The position numbers and the translations under genes were made by a program. A DNA stretch of 64,000 nt. It comes from Trichomonas vaginalis G3. Its lineage: Eukaryota; Parabasalia; Trichomonadida; Trichomonadidae. Numbering within the stretch: position 1 is the first letter of the stretch; the number at the start of each line of letters is the position of its first letter. The notes beneath the pieces were generated by a model. It did no database searches, was not told the origin of the DNA, and was given only the letters and a program-made list of their open reading frames with translations. The stretch covers positions 25,549,693 to 25,613,692 of the forward strand of contig NC_067205.1 in the NCBI RefSeq assembly GCF_026262505.1. Reading direction: 5' to 3'. Of this stretch, positions 1-9,679 are shown in pieces.

Positions 1-35
1 CGATTTGGATAATTTTGTTTTTTGCACAACAATGA

Positions 36-390
36 AGAGGAGTTCTTCCATGTTTGCTTAAAAAAGCAATATTGGATAATCATCCAACACAAAATATTAT
101 TTTTATGAAAATGATCATAGATTCATGCGTGAATTGTCAGGAATTAACTAATCCAGAAAATGGGAAATGACACTTTTTGTTGTGAATTATGCCATCTTAG
201 GCCGCGAAAAAATCTGAGGAATTGTTTTGATAAGACCAATAGAATAAGGTGCGTTTGATGATTGATTAATAGAAAATTAATGAATGCAGGAACTTGCATT
301 GGCTGTAAGATCACAGAATTTATAAATGGGAAGTCTCATCAATATGATATAAAATCGGTTGAGAATTTTTATTGTTCTTTCAAAAACAAA
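36..390 (+). pseudogene. Possible decayed cysteine-motif (CxxC) coding fragment
   Basis: No intact gene is visible, but successive short open stretches carry Cys pairs. A CVNC motif lies at 126-137, a C-C-x-x-C cluster at 178-192 and a CIGC motif at 295-306. The first cluster is in frame 3; the second and third share frame 1 and are separated by stops at 256-261. A one-base shift near 163-168 would join the first two. This is what a degenerated zinc-binding or Cys-rich gene would look like. I do not recognise the family, and chance in AT-rich DNA is possible. Confidence 0.2.
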
Positions 391-741
391 TCGGTTGTTA
401 ACCGATGAAATTGATGAATTGTGCTTATCCACAATTGTTATTTAAAATTGTAATTGATCGACCATTGACCATCAAAAAAATTTAATCTGAAAAGGTTATC
501 GTCTTGATTTATAGTTCTATTCAGCAACTTTTATTTAAGCATAATTACTAATTTTGTCTATTTTGAATATGCTTCAAACTTAGTCTAATATCAAATCTCT
601 TCAACGAAATGATTTTATACAATATTATTAACTCCGAATCAAAAAAGAATTGAATAAAAACTGCTTTCTGACATAGACAAAACCCAATTTGCCGGAATTT
701 GAGAGCAGATCAACAAGTATTCAAATTTCAACCTCAAAATA

Positions 742-1622
742 ATGCTTGCGGCGCTCTTATTCGTTCGTCAAGTTCCTAGAATCCCTAGGTACCATAGGCA
801 AATCCCACAGTTCAGCGTTGGACGTCCACATAAGTTCGTTCACGACAGATACGAGACATTTCGTCGTTATCCATTACCAAAACCACATCGTCGCCACCAG
901 AGAATCCCAATGCGCCAGCCAGATGAAAACATTTTCATCCCATTCATTGGAGAAGTCCCACTTCCAGAAATTAAGTTACCACCTCTTCCAGAGATCAAGT
1001 TACCACCACTCCCACAGATCAGATTACCAGAAATCAAGTTACCAGAGATCAGACTCCCATGGCTCCAATTGCTCCAGTAATTCCACCAATCATCCCACCA
1101 GCACCAGCTCCAGCTGGCATTGTTAATGATGACCAGATGAGACGTATGGGCTGGACCAACTATAACCTTGGCGATCTCAACAGCTGCCTTGCCAGATTCG
1201 AAATCAACAACCCAGCCAGAATCCGCCACTTCATTTCCCAGTGCTCCCACGAGTCAGGCAATGGCCGCTGGACACGCGAAATCGCTAACGGTTGGGCATA
1301 TGAAGGCCGCCGCGATCTCGGCAACACACAGCCAGGCGATGGCCCACGTTTCAAGGGCGCTGGCTACCTCCAGTTGACAGGCCGTGCTAACTACCAGAAC
1401 TTCGCTAACTACATTCAGGACCAGGGTGTCATGCAGGGCGTTGACTACGTCGCTGACCGCTACCCATGGACATGCAGTGGCTACTGGTGGATGCGCAACG
1501 GAATGAACGGTCTCTGCGATAGCGGTGCTAGTGTCGAACAGGTCACACGCCGTGTTAACGGAGGCTACAACGACCTTGAAGATCGCCGCGCCAAGTACAA
1601 CCTCGCTTGCACCATCTTCTAA
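742..1622 (+). CDS. GH19 chitinase/lysozyme-like hydrolase with proline-rich N-terminus; apparent frame break near 1058
   Basis: The domain at 1059-1622 (187 codons from its own ATG) is a family 19 glycoside hydrolase of the bacterial/phage endolysin type. It has the catalytic-Glu motif SHESGNG (Glu codon 1251-1253), the block [15 protein letters not shown], and [15 protein letters not shown], where most relatives have FKGRG. GH19 enzymes cut beta-1,4 bonds in chitin or peptidoglycan; in a trichomonad the likely use is lysis of bacterial walls in a vacuole or outside the cell. Just upstream, 742-1080 in another frame encodes a Pro-rich repeat ([18 protein letters not shown]...) that would run straight into the Pro-rich start of the GH19 frame ([19 protein letters not shown]). 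One missing base near 1058 would join them. So the real gene probably starts at 742 and this copy is frameshifted by error or mutation; alternatively translation starts at 1059. No clear signal peptide is seen. Likely acquired laterally from bacteria. Confidence 0.8.
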
Positions 1623-1668
1623 AAAATTATTCACCATTTTAAAATAAATGAATGGTAGCTTAAGGGTG

Positions 1669-1705
1669 CACCCGTATGTACGTTTATTTAAGAGGAGGAG
1701 GATTA
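1669..1705 (+). repeat. 37 bp direct repeat, copy 1
   Basis: The sequence beginning CACCCGTATGTACGTTTATT and ending GGAGGAGGATTA recurs at 2051-2087 with one mismatch (A versus G). It sits immediately inside the left end of the putative TTAA element and may be a subterminal repeat of it. Confidence 0.75.
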
Positions 1706-2050
1706 CCCTCTCAATTTTGAGGGATTCGTTAGTTTATTTTCTCGATGAATATGCAATAAAATTTGATTTTTACCTTATCAATATACTTCATATAATATAC
1801 ACATGTTCATGTAAAAACTTTTTTGCAAAATCCTCAGGAATTAAGGGATTTTTGAATTTTAAGAATTTTTTTCGAATTTTTTCGAAAAAAAAATATTTTC
1901 AGAACAGCCTTAACGGCTAAGATTTAGGAACAATGTTAAGTATCAAAAAGAAAGGAGGTCTGATATAGACAACATATATCGTTGAAGGTTGAAAAAATCT
2001 CTAATATTTGAGCCCAAAATTTCAAATTTTAATTTTTTGAAAAAAGAGGC

Positions 2051-2087
2051 CACCCGTATGTACGTTTATTTGAGAGGAGGAGGATTA
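2051..2087 (+). repeat. 37 bp direct repeat, copy 2
   Basis: Second copy of the repeat at 1669-1705, 36 of 37 bases identical, 382 bp downstream and in the same orientation. Confidence 0.75.
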
Positions 2088-2708
2088 TATTTTTGAAAGG
2101 GTGAAACATTATGAATATGTTAATTATATAATAATATGTATTATTATAAAAAAGAAAAAATAAAGCACGTTAAAATTTTTCTTTCTTGATTTTTTACAAA
2201 ATCTACTTAGAATTATGCAAAATATGACTAAATAATTATAAATTTCAAGTTAAATTTTAATTTTGATAAATAATTTAAATTTCAAAATATCAAGTTCAGT
2301 TCGACTATGTATGTAGTAATTCCTCAATAAAGTGCCAAAACCCTATTAAAATATATGAACATTTTCAACATTTTAATGTTTTTATTTAAAAATTTGTTGG
2401 AATATGAGCTTCAAACAATTATTATGTAAATAAAAATAATTAAATATATGTATTTATTCGTATTACAACCGTAGTAAGTTGATTCTTCCTTTCTTCTACT
2501 GAGTTTTGAATTTGATTTCGAATTGGAAAGAGATTCAAAGGGAAAATACTAGCGGATAAAAACTACCTCCATGAAAGGGTCATAATGGAGTCAAGTTGTA
2601 TTTTTTGATATTTTTTGCTTTTCGAGCCTAAATAGGTAGCCAAGATAATGCCTAAAAATAAGGTTCTAAATTCTGAAGTTTACATGATCCTCTCGTGTGC
2701 ACCCTTAA

Positions 2709-3948
2709 TAATTTTTATTATTAGTTCTTGAAAATAAAGATTTCAATTTTTCAATCTTTGAAGTTCAGATTGTTTCAGAGGAAATTTATTTATTATTTGA
2801 GCTAACATTAATGTTTTTTATCACGATGTTAGATGTTGTTTATAATATAAAATTGCGAATTGTTATTTTTGAATAATCAAGCTTTTTTATGTTGGCAAAT
2901 CAATAGAAATTTAGCTATACTATTGAATGCATGGATTTAGATTTCAGAAAAATAAATCATCATGCCAATCTTTGCTGAATTCCGAAAGTTAGATGTGAAA
3001 TAGTTATAGTAATTCCTGTGATAGAAAAGATAAGTTTGAGTATTATATTTCTTCATGTTTAAAACATGGTTAACCTCTCATAATGAAAACACAAATCCAT
3101 TATTTAATAGAGCCTATGGGGCACAGAGTTTTCTTTTAGGCATTAAAAACTATGCTTGCTTGTCAGAAATAAATCAACTAGCTTGGCTGAACTATATCTC
3201 ACAAAATATATGATACATCTTATTATATTATTTCAAATGATGCTATTTCAAACAAATCTAATGCAACAAGGAGATAATACGAATAAATGCTGCTTTATGA
3301 TTTTAATGTATTATTCATAGAAAATTGGAAAGATTATTTGCAAGACTGTAAAAGTATTAGTCTCAAATTAAGTGGAGGATGATAATGGGTGCAAAATTAT
3401 TAAATATTAAGTAATATCATTGGAATTACTTTATTTGATTAAATGGCAAGCAAATGGATACACATGCCTTACTATTTCCTTTAACATTCGCATAAAGCTG
3501 CGCAACAAAAAGTTATTTTTGTATTGATGATACTTCGGAATCAGATTGAATGGATAGTTCAATAGAGTTATATAGCTTAGTAGACATAAGCATCTAAATT
3601 TTATGCGCATTGGTCTCAAAATCCTAGACAGAACTGATTTTAGAAATGAGAAAAATGACAAAGTATGAATTTTCATCCGATTTTATGGTGCCTTGAATTA
3701 CTTTCCTCAAAGGCTGTTTAATGTTGTTAATAATTTAAATTATTATGGAAATTTTCACAACAAAATTGTGTTGGCAAAGATTTTTTTTTCGGTGATAAAA
3801 ATAATTTTTTCTGTACTTGTAATCCAAAGAAATTTCAAGTGACATCCTTCAAAATTATAGATATACGTATCAGGATATAAATCAGCACAAAAAAATTTTT
3901 AGCACTTTTCACCGTAAAAAATTTCACCGGTGACATCAATTTTCATTA
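2709..3948. other. AT-rich intergenic DNA with only short uncertain ORFs
   Basis: No supported gene. A 52-codon ORF at 3055-3213 (+), starting MFKTWLTSHNENTNPLFN, has a protein-like composition and could be a gene fragment. An 81-codon ORF on the - strand at 3431-3676 looks like chance. No RNA gene or repeat array was recognised. Confidence 0.5.
3943..3948 (+). promoter_or_regulatory. Initiator-like TCATTA just upstream of the 3949 start
   Basis: TCATTA directly precedes the ATG at 3949. Trichomonad class II genes are known to use an Inr of consensus TCA(+1)Y(T/A) very close to the start codon, and this fits. It supports 3949 as the true start. Confidence 0.5.
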
Positions 3949-4506
3949 ATGTTCAAGAAGAAAGACAATGGCCGCGACAAGTTCCAGATTCTTATTGCAA
4001 CAGTAAGAGGCAAACTTGTCAATGTAAAACAAATGCATGAATACGCTGCAAGAGCTCTAATCCGCGCTATAGAATCCGGAAAGAAAGTTGATATCAGATC
4101 CAAGGTAATGAGCGAATATAAATTAAAACAACAGCTCGATGCAATGAATCTAATTGCCGAAAATGGTCGCGAACTCTTAAAATGTTATGCTGACCTTTGG
4201 ACTGATCATCCATCCGAGTCTCTTCAGAACCAGTACATTGAAATCTTTTCATATAGGGAGATGGTTAACATGCCTCAGGTTGTTGAACATTGGAATAATT
4301 TTCCAATCAAAGGAGCTTCTCAAGAATTAAAGGAGTACGAGGAGCTTCTTGATGATGATGAAATCGCTGAATATTTGAATGATTTCGCCAGTGTAAACAA
4401 AATTAATGATAAAGGTAAAGAATATTTAAGGATCCTTTATCCTTGCGGTAATGTACTTGATATGATTCCAACAGGAACACCAATGTATCCACCACCTCCA
4501 AATTAA
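3949..4506 (+). CDS. Small helical protein, possibly IST1-like
   Basis: A 185-residue, mostly helical protein. The first ~85 residues (LVNVKQMHEYAARALIRAIE, then a KKVDIRSKV segment, then a helix with LIAENGRELLKCYADL) loosely follow the pattern of the IST1 N-terminal domain: a basic amphipathic helix, a conserved segment near the middle and an ExxELL-type helix. IST1 proteins are ESCRT-III relatives that bind Vps4 in multivesicular-body sorting. The second half is acidic (YEELLDDDEIAEYLNDFA) and the C-terminus is Pro-rich (YPPPPN). The start is supported by an initiator-like TCATTA five bases upstream and by the uninterrupted frame. The gene is real on length and composition, but the family assignment is tentative. 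Other small helical scaffold proteins cannot be excluded. Confidence 0.75.
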   Translation: MFKKKDNGRDKFQILIATVRGKLVNVKQMHEYAARALIRAIESGKKVDIRSKVMSEYKLKQQLDAMNLIAENGRELLKCYADLWTDHPSESLQNQYIEIFSYREMVNMPQVVEHWNNFPIKGASQELKEYEELLDDDEIAEYLNDFASVNKINDKGKEYLRILYPCGNVLDMIPTGTPMYPPPPN

Positions 4507-5348
4507 TTTAATTTATATTTGTATTATTTATAAATTCATCAAAATATCTGAATTTCAGCAATTATTTGTACTAAATTTATAGTTTTAATGAAAAATAGTT
4601 AAAACGACTTTTATAAAATTTGCCAGATTAACTTTTACCAAATCTTTTTGATGCGACAGCACCACAGAATGAAGATGCGATCCATGCATCTGTATTAAAT
4701 GTTGTTTGGATGACCGTGCTGAATTCAACATTAGAATACAAGAGATTTCAACTATTATTGCTAGAGTGCACTACGAGATTCCATCCCATATGCATGATAG
4801 CTCCGAATTATCCGTTCGTATTTTACACAAGAAGTAATTCTTCAATCAGTAAATATCTATTAATGACAATAAATAATGAACCTTCAGTAGGGGTATATAT
4901 TGAAAACCATATTTGTATCGGATATGCTTAAAAATATTCTAATTTCAGATGCAAATTTCATCAACCCAATTCCAATTGATATAACATTGTGCTCATATAT
5001 GAAACAATAAATTTCAAAGTATTATTATATATACAATTGTTTCCCTATAATGCAGATGGACATATTCAACACTTGGCAGGCTCCAAAAAATATATATAGC
5101 ATATTTTAATCTCATATCATTTGTTCTCAAGGAACACTTGTAGTCATATAGGTACAACATTGTTTAACTGATTTCACTCTCATAATTTGCTTAAATCAAG
5201 GATAAATTTGCATTTTAATTGAAAAAATTTTGTTTGCATAAAAGAAGATAATGCATAATTGCAAAAATATATAAATGAATGAACGCTAGCGTCAAAAATT
5301 TTTATAACGTAATTTTTCTCTTTCAAAAGTTTTAGATTGTTGTTTTTA
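4507..5348. other. Intergenic DNA with one uncertain open stretch
   Basis: AT-rich, no supported gene. In the + frame, 4632-4931 is open for 100 codons and has only an internal ATG at 4710 (73 codons). Its composition (LFDATAPQNEDAIHASVLNVV...) is protein-like, so it may be a truncated gene remnant. I do not recognise it. Confidence 0.4.
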
Positions 5349-7292
5349 ATGAGGAACGCTGGTATAAAAATCGATGCTACTCGTGCCAAATATGACACCG
5401 GTAAAGCAGCGATTGAACATGCCGGTTTAATTCCAGTTAAGAATGACGAAAAAGCTCCATTTGTTTGGATTGATGGAATTTTAAAGCCCGATGATGCTTT
5501 AGACTACGATCCTGGGCAAATATTAGGTAAAATACCAGGTATGGACTACATTTGCTACAAATCTACGCTTTTTAAATGCTTAAACCACATTCGCAATTTC
5601 TTTCCTCAGCAGTATGAAGTATTTCCAAGAACTTTTGTTCTGCCAGATGAATTCCCAGAGTTCCAAAGGGAGCACATGCATATCTGTGGAAGGACAGGAG
5701 TCGCTCCAACTTGGGTTTTGAAACCAAAAAACGGATGTTGCGGAAATGGCATCCAAATCATTCAATCAGTACATGAAGTCCAAGATAACAAAGTACAAGG
5801 TGTCATTCAACAGTATGTTAATCCTTATTTGATCGATGGGAAAAAATTTGATTTCAGATTTTACGTTTTTATTGCTTCATTAAGTCCACTAACAGTATTT
5901 CTTTACAACGAAGGCATCGCAAGATTCTGTTCAGAACCTTTTCAAATGCCAAATAAATCCAACAAAGATACAAAGTTTATGCACCTTACGAACACAGCTA
6001 TTAATGTAGAAAATGGTGCTGTTGATGCCAGCGTTTTCACTAAGAAAGCAACAGATATTTTGCAAATAATCGAAAATCAGCATCATAATCGTGATATAAT
6101 CTGGGAAAGAATAAGCGAATGCGCACGTGCAGTAATCATTGGTATACTTCCTAAGGTTCTTGCTTCATTGCCGAAAAAGAAAATGGGAACAAATTCATTA
6201 TTGAAGCCATTTTTGACAAACCGAATATCTCATTTGCATAATCTGCAAGAAGAAGTTGCAGAAGCACAATGTGAAGAGGAAGTTCCTGAACCAGTTGAAC
6301 CGGAAATTCCAGAAGAAAATCTTCCTTCAGTTTTATCAAATTCATATGATATTCAGCTCAAATCAGAACGAAACTACAAGAAACATATGTTCCAAACATC
6401 TGTTAAAGCAGATATTATTAAACATCAGACAAATATGATCTTAATGCCTGGATTTGGAAATAAAAATACAGATTGTCCGCCGCTGATTGTCGGCTCCATC
6501 GTAACTTATAGAATTAACCCCACATCTCAATATGGTCCTTTAATTGTTCAGAGAAGATACGATTTTACTACCAACAGGCTTAAGAGTATCAATGCGAAAT
6601 CACCAAAATCATATTATTTTACAAAAGGAGGCAAAGTTGTTCAAAAAACTCAAAATCTGAAGGCGAAAATCTTTTTGCCGCCAGCGAAACAGAGATACCC
6701 ATCTCCAACAAAGGATATTGAATCAAAGCCAGAGCCAATTCCTGAGATAAAGCGCGAAGAAAAAATTTATGAACCAGAAAAGATCGAAGTCAAGCAAAAT
6801 ACATTCGAAGAGAGATTCAGTGAAGAGGAAGAAGAAAAGCAGGCTCCAAAAGAAGCAGAAAAGAAGAGCCCTCTTAAACCATTACCTCTAAAGAAGAGAT
6901 TTAACCACGTTCTAGGTATTGATATCATGCTCGATGCAAATATGAATCCACAGGTCCTGGAATTGAATGATAGACCTTCTTTGAGTGTAACTGTAGATTT
7001 CGAAAAAGATTTGAAGGAATCGTTACTCTGCGAGACGTTCGAACATATCTCTCCAAATGGAGAAGTGTTAGGCAACAGCGAAAAGTCTGGTTGGCAACAA
7101 ATTTTCCCACTTCCAAAATCTCACCCTAATTACACTGTTTGGGCTCCAATTTATGAGAAGGCAAAGAAACCCAATAACAAGGGAGAGATTGAAGGAATTC
7201 CTGTTAACATTCGGCCCAGAACAACTGAACAAAAATATTATAATTTCGAAAAGACAAAGGAGAAGAAGAGGTCGAAGAAAAAAGCAAAATAA
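5349..7292 (+). CDS. Tubulin-tyrosine ligase-like (TTLL) amino-acid ligase with large internal insertion
   Basis: 647 residues from the ATG at 5349. TTLL enzymes are ATP-grasp ligases that add tyrosine, glutamate or glycine to tubulin and other proteins; in a flagellate the expected site is axonemal or cytoskeletal microtubules. Motifs in order: WVLKPKNGCCGNGIQI (nucleotide-binding loop, ~residue 121), KKFDFRFYVFIAS (~170), FMHLTNTAIN (~209; usually HLTNYSI), and near the C-terminus HVLGIDIMLDANMNPQVLELNDRPSL (~residue 521), which holds the acidic/Asn metal-binding residues. A low-complexity insertion of roughly 235 residues (~278-515, Glu/Pro/Lys-rich) splits the ATP-grasp core just before this last motif, where relatives are usually continuous. 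The tail is very basic (KKRSKKKAK). Glutamylase is more likely than tyrosine ligase by subfamily size, but the substrate cannot be read from the sequence. Confidence 0.9.
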   Translation: MRNAGIKIDATRAKYDTGKAAIEHAGLIPVKNDEKAPFVWIDGILKPDDALDYDPGQILGKIPGMDYICYKSTLFKCLNHIRNFFPQQYEVFPRTFVLPDEFPEFQREHMHICGRTGVAPTWVLKPKNGCCGNGIQIIQSVHEVQDNKVQGVIQQYVNPYLIDGKKFDFRFYVFIASLSPLTVFLYNEGIARFCSEPFQMPNKSNKDTKFMHLTNTAINVENGAVDASVFTKKATDILQIIENQHHNRDIIWERISECARAVIIGILPKVLASLPKKKMGTNSLLKPFLTNRISHLHNLQEEVAEAQCEEEVPEPVEPEIPEENLPSVLSNSYDIQLKSERNYKKHMFQTSVKADIIKHQTNMILMPGFGNKNTDCPPLIVGSIVTYRINPTSQYGPLIVQRRYDFTTNRLKSINAKSPKSYYFTKGGKVVQKTQNLKAKIFLPPAKQRYPSPTKDIESKPEPIPEIKREEKIYEPEKIEVKQNTFEERFSEEEEEKQAPKEAEKKSPLKPLPLKKRFNHVLGIDIMLDANMNPQVLELNDRPSLSVTVDFEKDLKESLLCETFEHISPNGEVLGNSEKSGWQQIFPLPKSHPNYTVWAPIYEKAKKPNNKGEIEGIPVNIRPRTTEQKYYNFEKTKEKKRSKKKAK

Positions 7293-7766
7293 AATGTTAT
7301 GTATGTATTATTATTTCAATTGATGTCTATGTTTTTTCGTTATATTATATTTTGAAAATTTTTTTTTGCTTTGTTTGAACATTGTGCCTTTGGATATCAT
7401 TTATATCTAGAAATTTAAGATCTTTGGACCATTTATCTCTATTTTCAAGTATAATCAAAATAGCATTCAAATTCGCGAATGTTTTGGTTGGTTGATTAAT
7501 GCATAAAATACGTATTCTATCATGAGAAAGTGTTGGTTTTGTTAGTGGAATAGCTTGTCTTGGCATATTCATTTTTCAATTTTAAAATTAATTTACATTG
7601 TCGATCAAAAAATTTTGAATATTGATATTTTGAAGGGTGATTATTATTTTAACAACACTTTTAGAAACGATGCATTTTCTTACAATAATGTAAACTTCTG
7701 AAAAGAAGAATATCCATTGAAAAAAGTGCGAAACAATCTCAAAAAGTGACGCTAGACTTGAATGCA
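7293..7766. other. Intergenic region between the TTLL and helical-repeat genes
   Basis: AT-rich spacer of ~470 bp. Apart from the 75-codon - strand ORF at 7345-7572, listed separately, I see no feature. Confidence 0.5.
7345..7572 (-). CDS. Small uncertain ORF
   Basis: 75 codons from an ATG, starting MNMPRQAIPLTKPTLSHDRI. The composition is more protein-like than most short ORFs here, with a balanced hydrophobic/charged mix and an ILCINQPTKTFANLNAILII core that could form strands or a helix. It lies opposite to both neighbours, converging with the TTLL gene. No family is recognised, no initiator motif is seen, and it may be chance. Confidence 0.25.
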   Translation of the reverse strand: MNMPRQAIPLTKPTLSHDRIRILCINQPTKTFANLNAILIILENRDKWSKDLKFLDINDIQRHNVQTKQKKIFKI

Positions 7767-9458
7767 ATGAGTATACTGGCGCCAAATCACTGCCAGTTGC
7801 TCACAGTTCAAGAGATACTTCCTATTATTGAAACTCTTAATGTTAATCAAGAGTTAAAGGATTTATCCGAGACTTTTTTGGAATTTCTTTCATTTAACGT
7901 TTCTGTTCTTTTAAAAATGGTCTTAGAAGATACCAAATACGATGCAATCATATATCAGAAGATCATGACAATATTTCAATCGAATGTAAGAGAAATCAGA
8001 AAAATTTTGGCAGTTAATGACGAAGTTGCACGAGAAATATATGATTTTGCCAAAGGAGAGTGTTATATTACAGAAACCAAGAAAGTTCTTAGATTTTCTT
8101 TGATTTTGAACCAAATTATCATAAAAACGGAATTTGACTTTCTTGGGAAAATACCAAATCCGAAAGTATTCATGACCTCTTTACTCAAGCTTTCCAGATT
8201 CATGTCAATGGAGACATTTTTAAATCAACTTTTAACAAATAAAACAATTTTAGAGAATTTCGCTTCATTTTTTGAAACGGCGAAACTCGGACAGGCATTT
8301 CATGCATTAATTCACAAGGAAGGTCCCCACACCGAGCAATACCTGACTCTACTCACTGATTTTGCAATTTCGTTATCGCCTGACAGCAAACTCCTGCATT
8401 CTATTACAAAGCAGTCGATGATAACTACGCTATTTACGATCGCTCGTACTACTCTCTCAAAGAATTCCGCTGCTTTGGCGTTCGAATACATCGCAATGAA
8501 CCATTTAAACGATTTTTTCGATGACGATACAGCATTTCTTATTAACAGCCAATTACCCGTTGTCTGTAAGTATATTACGACCCACGCAAAGAATTTTGAC
8601 TGCGCAACGAGATGCGCTGTTGATCTCTTGATTTCTATCTGTAACAGTATATCTAATTACGTAGAAGAGGAAGAAGAATACTACGAAGACGAAGAATCAC
8701 CCATAAAAACGTCAATTTCTTGCACTTTTTCAGAAGAATACCGAAAAGTCAAATTTAAAGCAGCTGAAGAGAAAAAAGGACACTTCTTACCTCTGGCCGA
8801 CAACAGAATGAAATCTAGACCCGATTTTCCGTTTCAAACAACTTCAAATTTGGCAATAAACTCAATTTCGCCATCAAAACTATTCGATCCTAATATCAAA
8901 GGCGTGTACAATATAAATAAGCCAACGTTCAATGGATTTACCAAAGAAGCGATGGCGAATTTTAATTTATCTTCTCTGGTTCAAAGTTGTCCAATTTTTT
9001 CTGGTTTGGCGCCTATTGACGAATGTGAGGATGAATCGCAAAGCTCTGTTACTTCTCCAACAAATTTCAAAGTTGAAAAAAGAATAACTTCAGATTATGA
9101 GCCAATTATAGACGCTGCACAAGCATTATTAAAGTCCTCCTTTGATAAACCTTATATTACATTCCTGCAAGCATCAATTTTGGACCTTCTGAGCGTTATT
9201 GACGAAATTGAAGGTTTAATTCCGAAGTTATTCAAAAACTTTAACATAATTGAAGGAGTTGACAAGATGAGAAGTACTAATTGTGAGATATTTGAAGGAT
9301 ATATCCATGAAATATGCAGATTACTTAAGAATTACGACGAATTCACTGAAATTATTGAAAATATTTCACCAGATTGGGAAGAAAAAGAAGCTTTGTATAC
9401 TGATTTAGAAGAGTTGCCCGAAATGCCTCATCAACCAGGCTCTCTTAATGCTGAATAA
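7767..9458 (+). CDS. Alpha-helical protein, possible SAPS-like (PP6 regulatory) relative
   Basis: 563 residues from the ATG at 7767; the frame opens slightly further upstream but only through a GTG. The N-terminal ~290 residues are helical repeats. The stretch FDFLGKIPNPKVFMTSLLKLSRFMSMETFLNQLLT (two parts of it, ~residues 125-160) is reminiscent of the SAPS-domain pattern in which a long helix is followed by a dispensable-for-binding MDLLLRL helix. SAPS proteins are regulatory subunits of PP6/Sit4 phosphatases. An acidic patch (YVEEEEEYYEDEES, ~residue 298) and a disordered Ser-rich linker follow. A second helical block starts near residue 448 (YEPIIDAAQALLKS) and the protein ends in an acidic tail. 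The family resemblance is weak: treat it as a conserved-looking helical protein of unknown function. Confidence 0.8.
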   Translation: MSILAPNHCQLLTVQEILPIIETLNVNQELKDLSETFLEFLSFNVSVLLKMVLEDTKYDAIIYQKIMTIFQSNVREIRKILAVNDEVAREIYDFAKGECYITETKKVLRFSLILNQIIIKTEFDFLGKIPNPKVFMTSLLKLSRFMSMETFLNQLLTNKTILENFASFFETAKLGQAFHALIHKEGPHTEQYLTLLTDFAISLSPDSKLLHSITKQSMITTLFTIARTTLSKNSAALAFEYIAMNHLNDFFDDDTAFLINSQLPVVCKYITTHAKNFDCATRCAVDLLISICNSISNYVEEEEEYYEDEESPIKTSISCTFSEEYRKVKFKAAEEKKGHFLPLADNRMKSRPDFPFQTTSNLAINSISPSKLFDPNIKGVYNINKPTFNGFTKEAMANFNLSSLVQSCPIFSGLAPIDECEDESQSSVTSPTNFKVEKRITSDYEPIIDAAQALLKSSFDKPYITFLQASILDLLSVIDEIEGLIPKLFKNFNIIEGVDKMRSTNCEIFEGYIHEICRLLKNYDEFTEIIENISPDWEEKEALYTDLEELPEMPHQPGSLNAE

Positions 9459-9664
9459 TCATATTAATTTTTTTATTATGTTGTTTTATGTTTTATTCAT
9501 GTATTTTTTATTAAAAAGATTTGTTTTTATTTCTGTAACACATATAATCCTTTTTCTCTTTCGATAAGATGTGATAAAAGAAAAACGATCAACATAACAT
9601 AGAATCAGCCATTCATATATGCATTTAATGGATACCATTAATTTAATTGCTAGCTAATAGCACG

Positions 9665-9679
9665 AAAAATAATAATTAT
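9665..9679 (+). repeat. 15 bp flanking duplication, left copy
   Basis: AAAAATAATAATTAT directly abuts the left end of the transposon and is repeated exactly at 13093-13107 next to its right end. The following T (9680) could be counted in either the duplication or the element. This is the signature of a target-site duplication. Confidence 0.7.

Larger units (their letters stand above)
1660..2708. mobile_element. MITE-like element with TTAA ends and GGGTGCAC inverted termini
   Basis: The ends are TTAAGGGTGCAC at 1660-1671 and its exact reverse complement GTGCACCCTTAA at 2697-2708. This is a 12 bp perfect inverted pair in which TTAA would be the duplicated target and GGGTGCAC the terminal inverted repeat. 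TTAA targets and G/C-rich termini are typical of piggyBac-type elements. The ~1.04 kb interior is AT-rich with no transposase ORF, as expected for a non-autonomous derivative. The repeat is short, so this needs other genomic copies for proof. Confidence 0.4.

Noticed and set aside
1059-1622. A phage lysis cassette or bacterial contamination
   Set aside because: Flanking DNA is AT-rich protist-like without phage genes, and the Pro-rich N-terminal extension is not typical of phage endolysins.
3431-3676. 81-codon - strand ORF
   Set aside because: Composition matches chance reading of AT-rich DNA, with no motif or start context.
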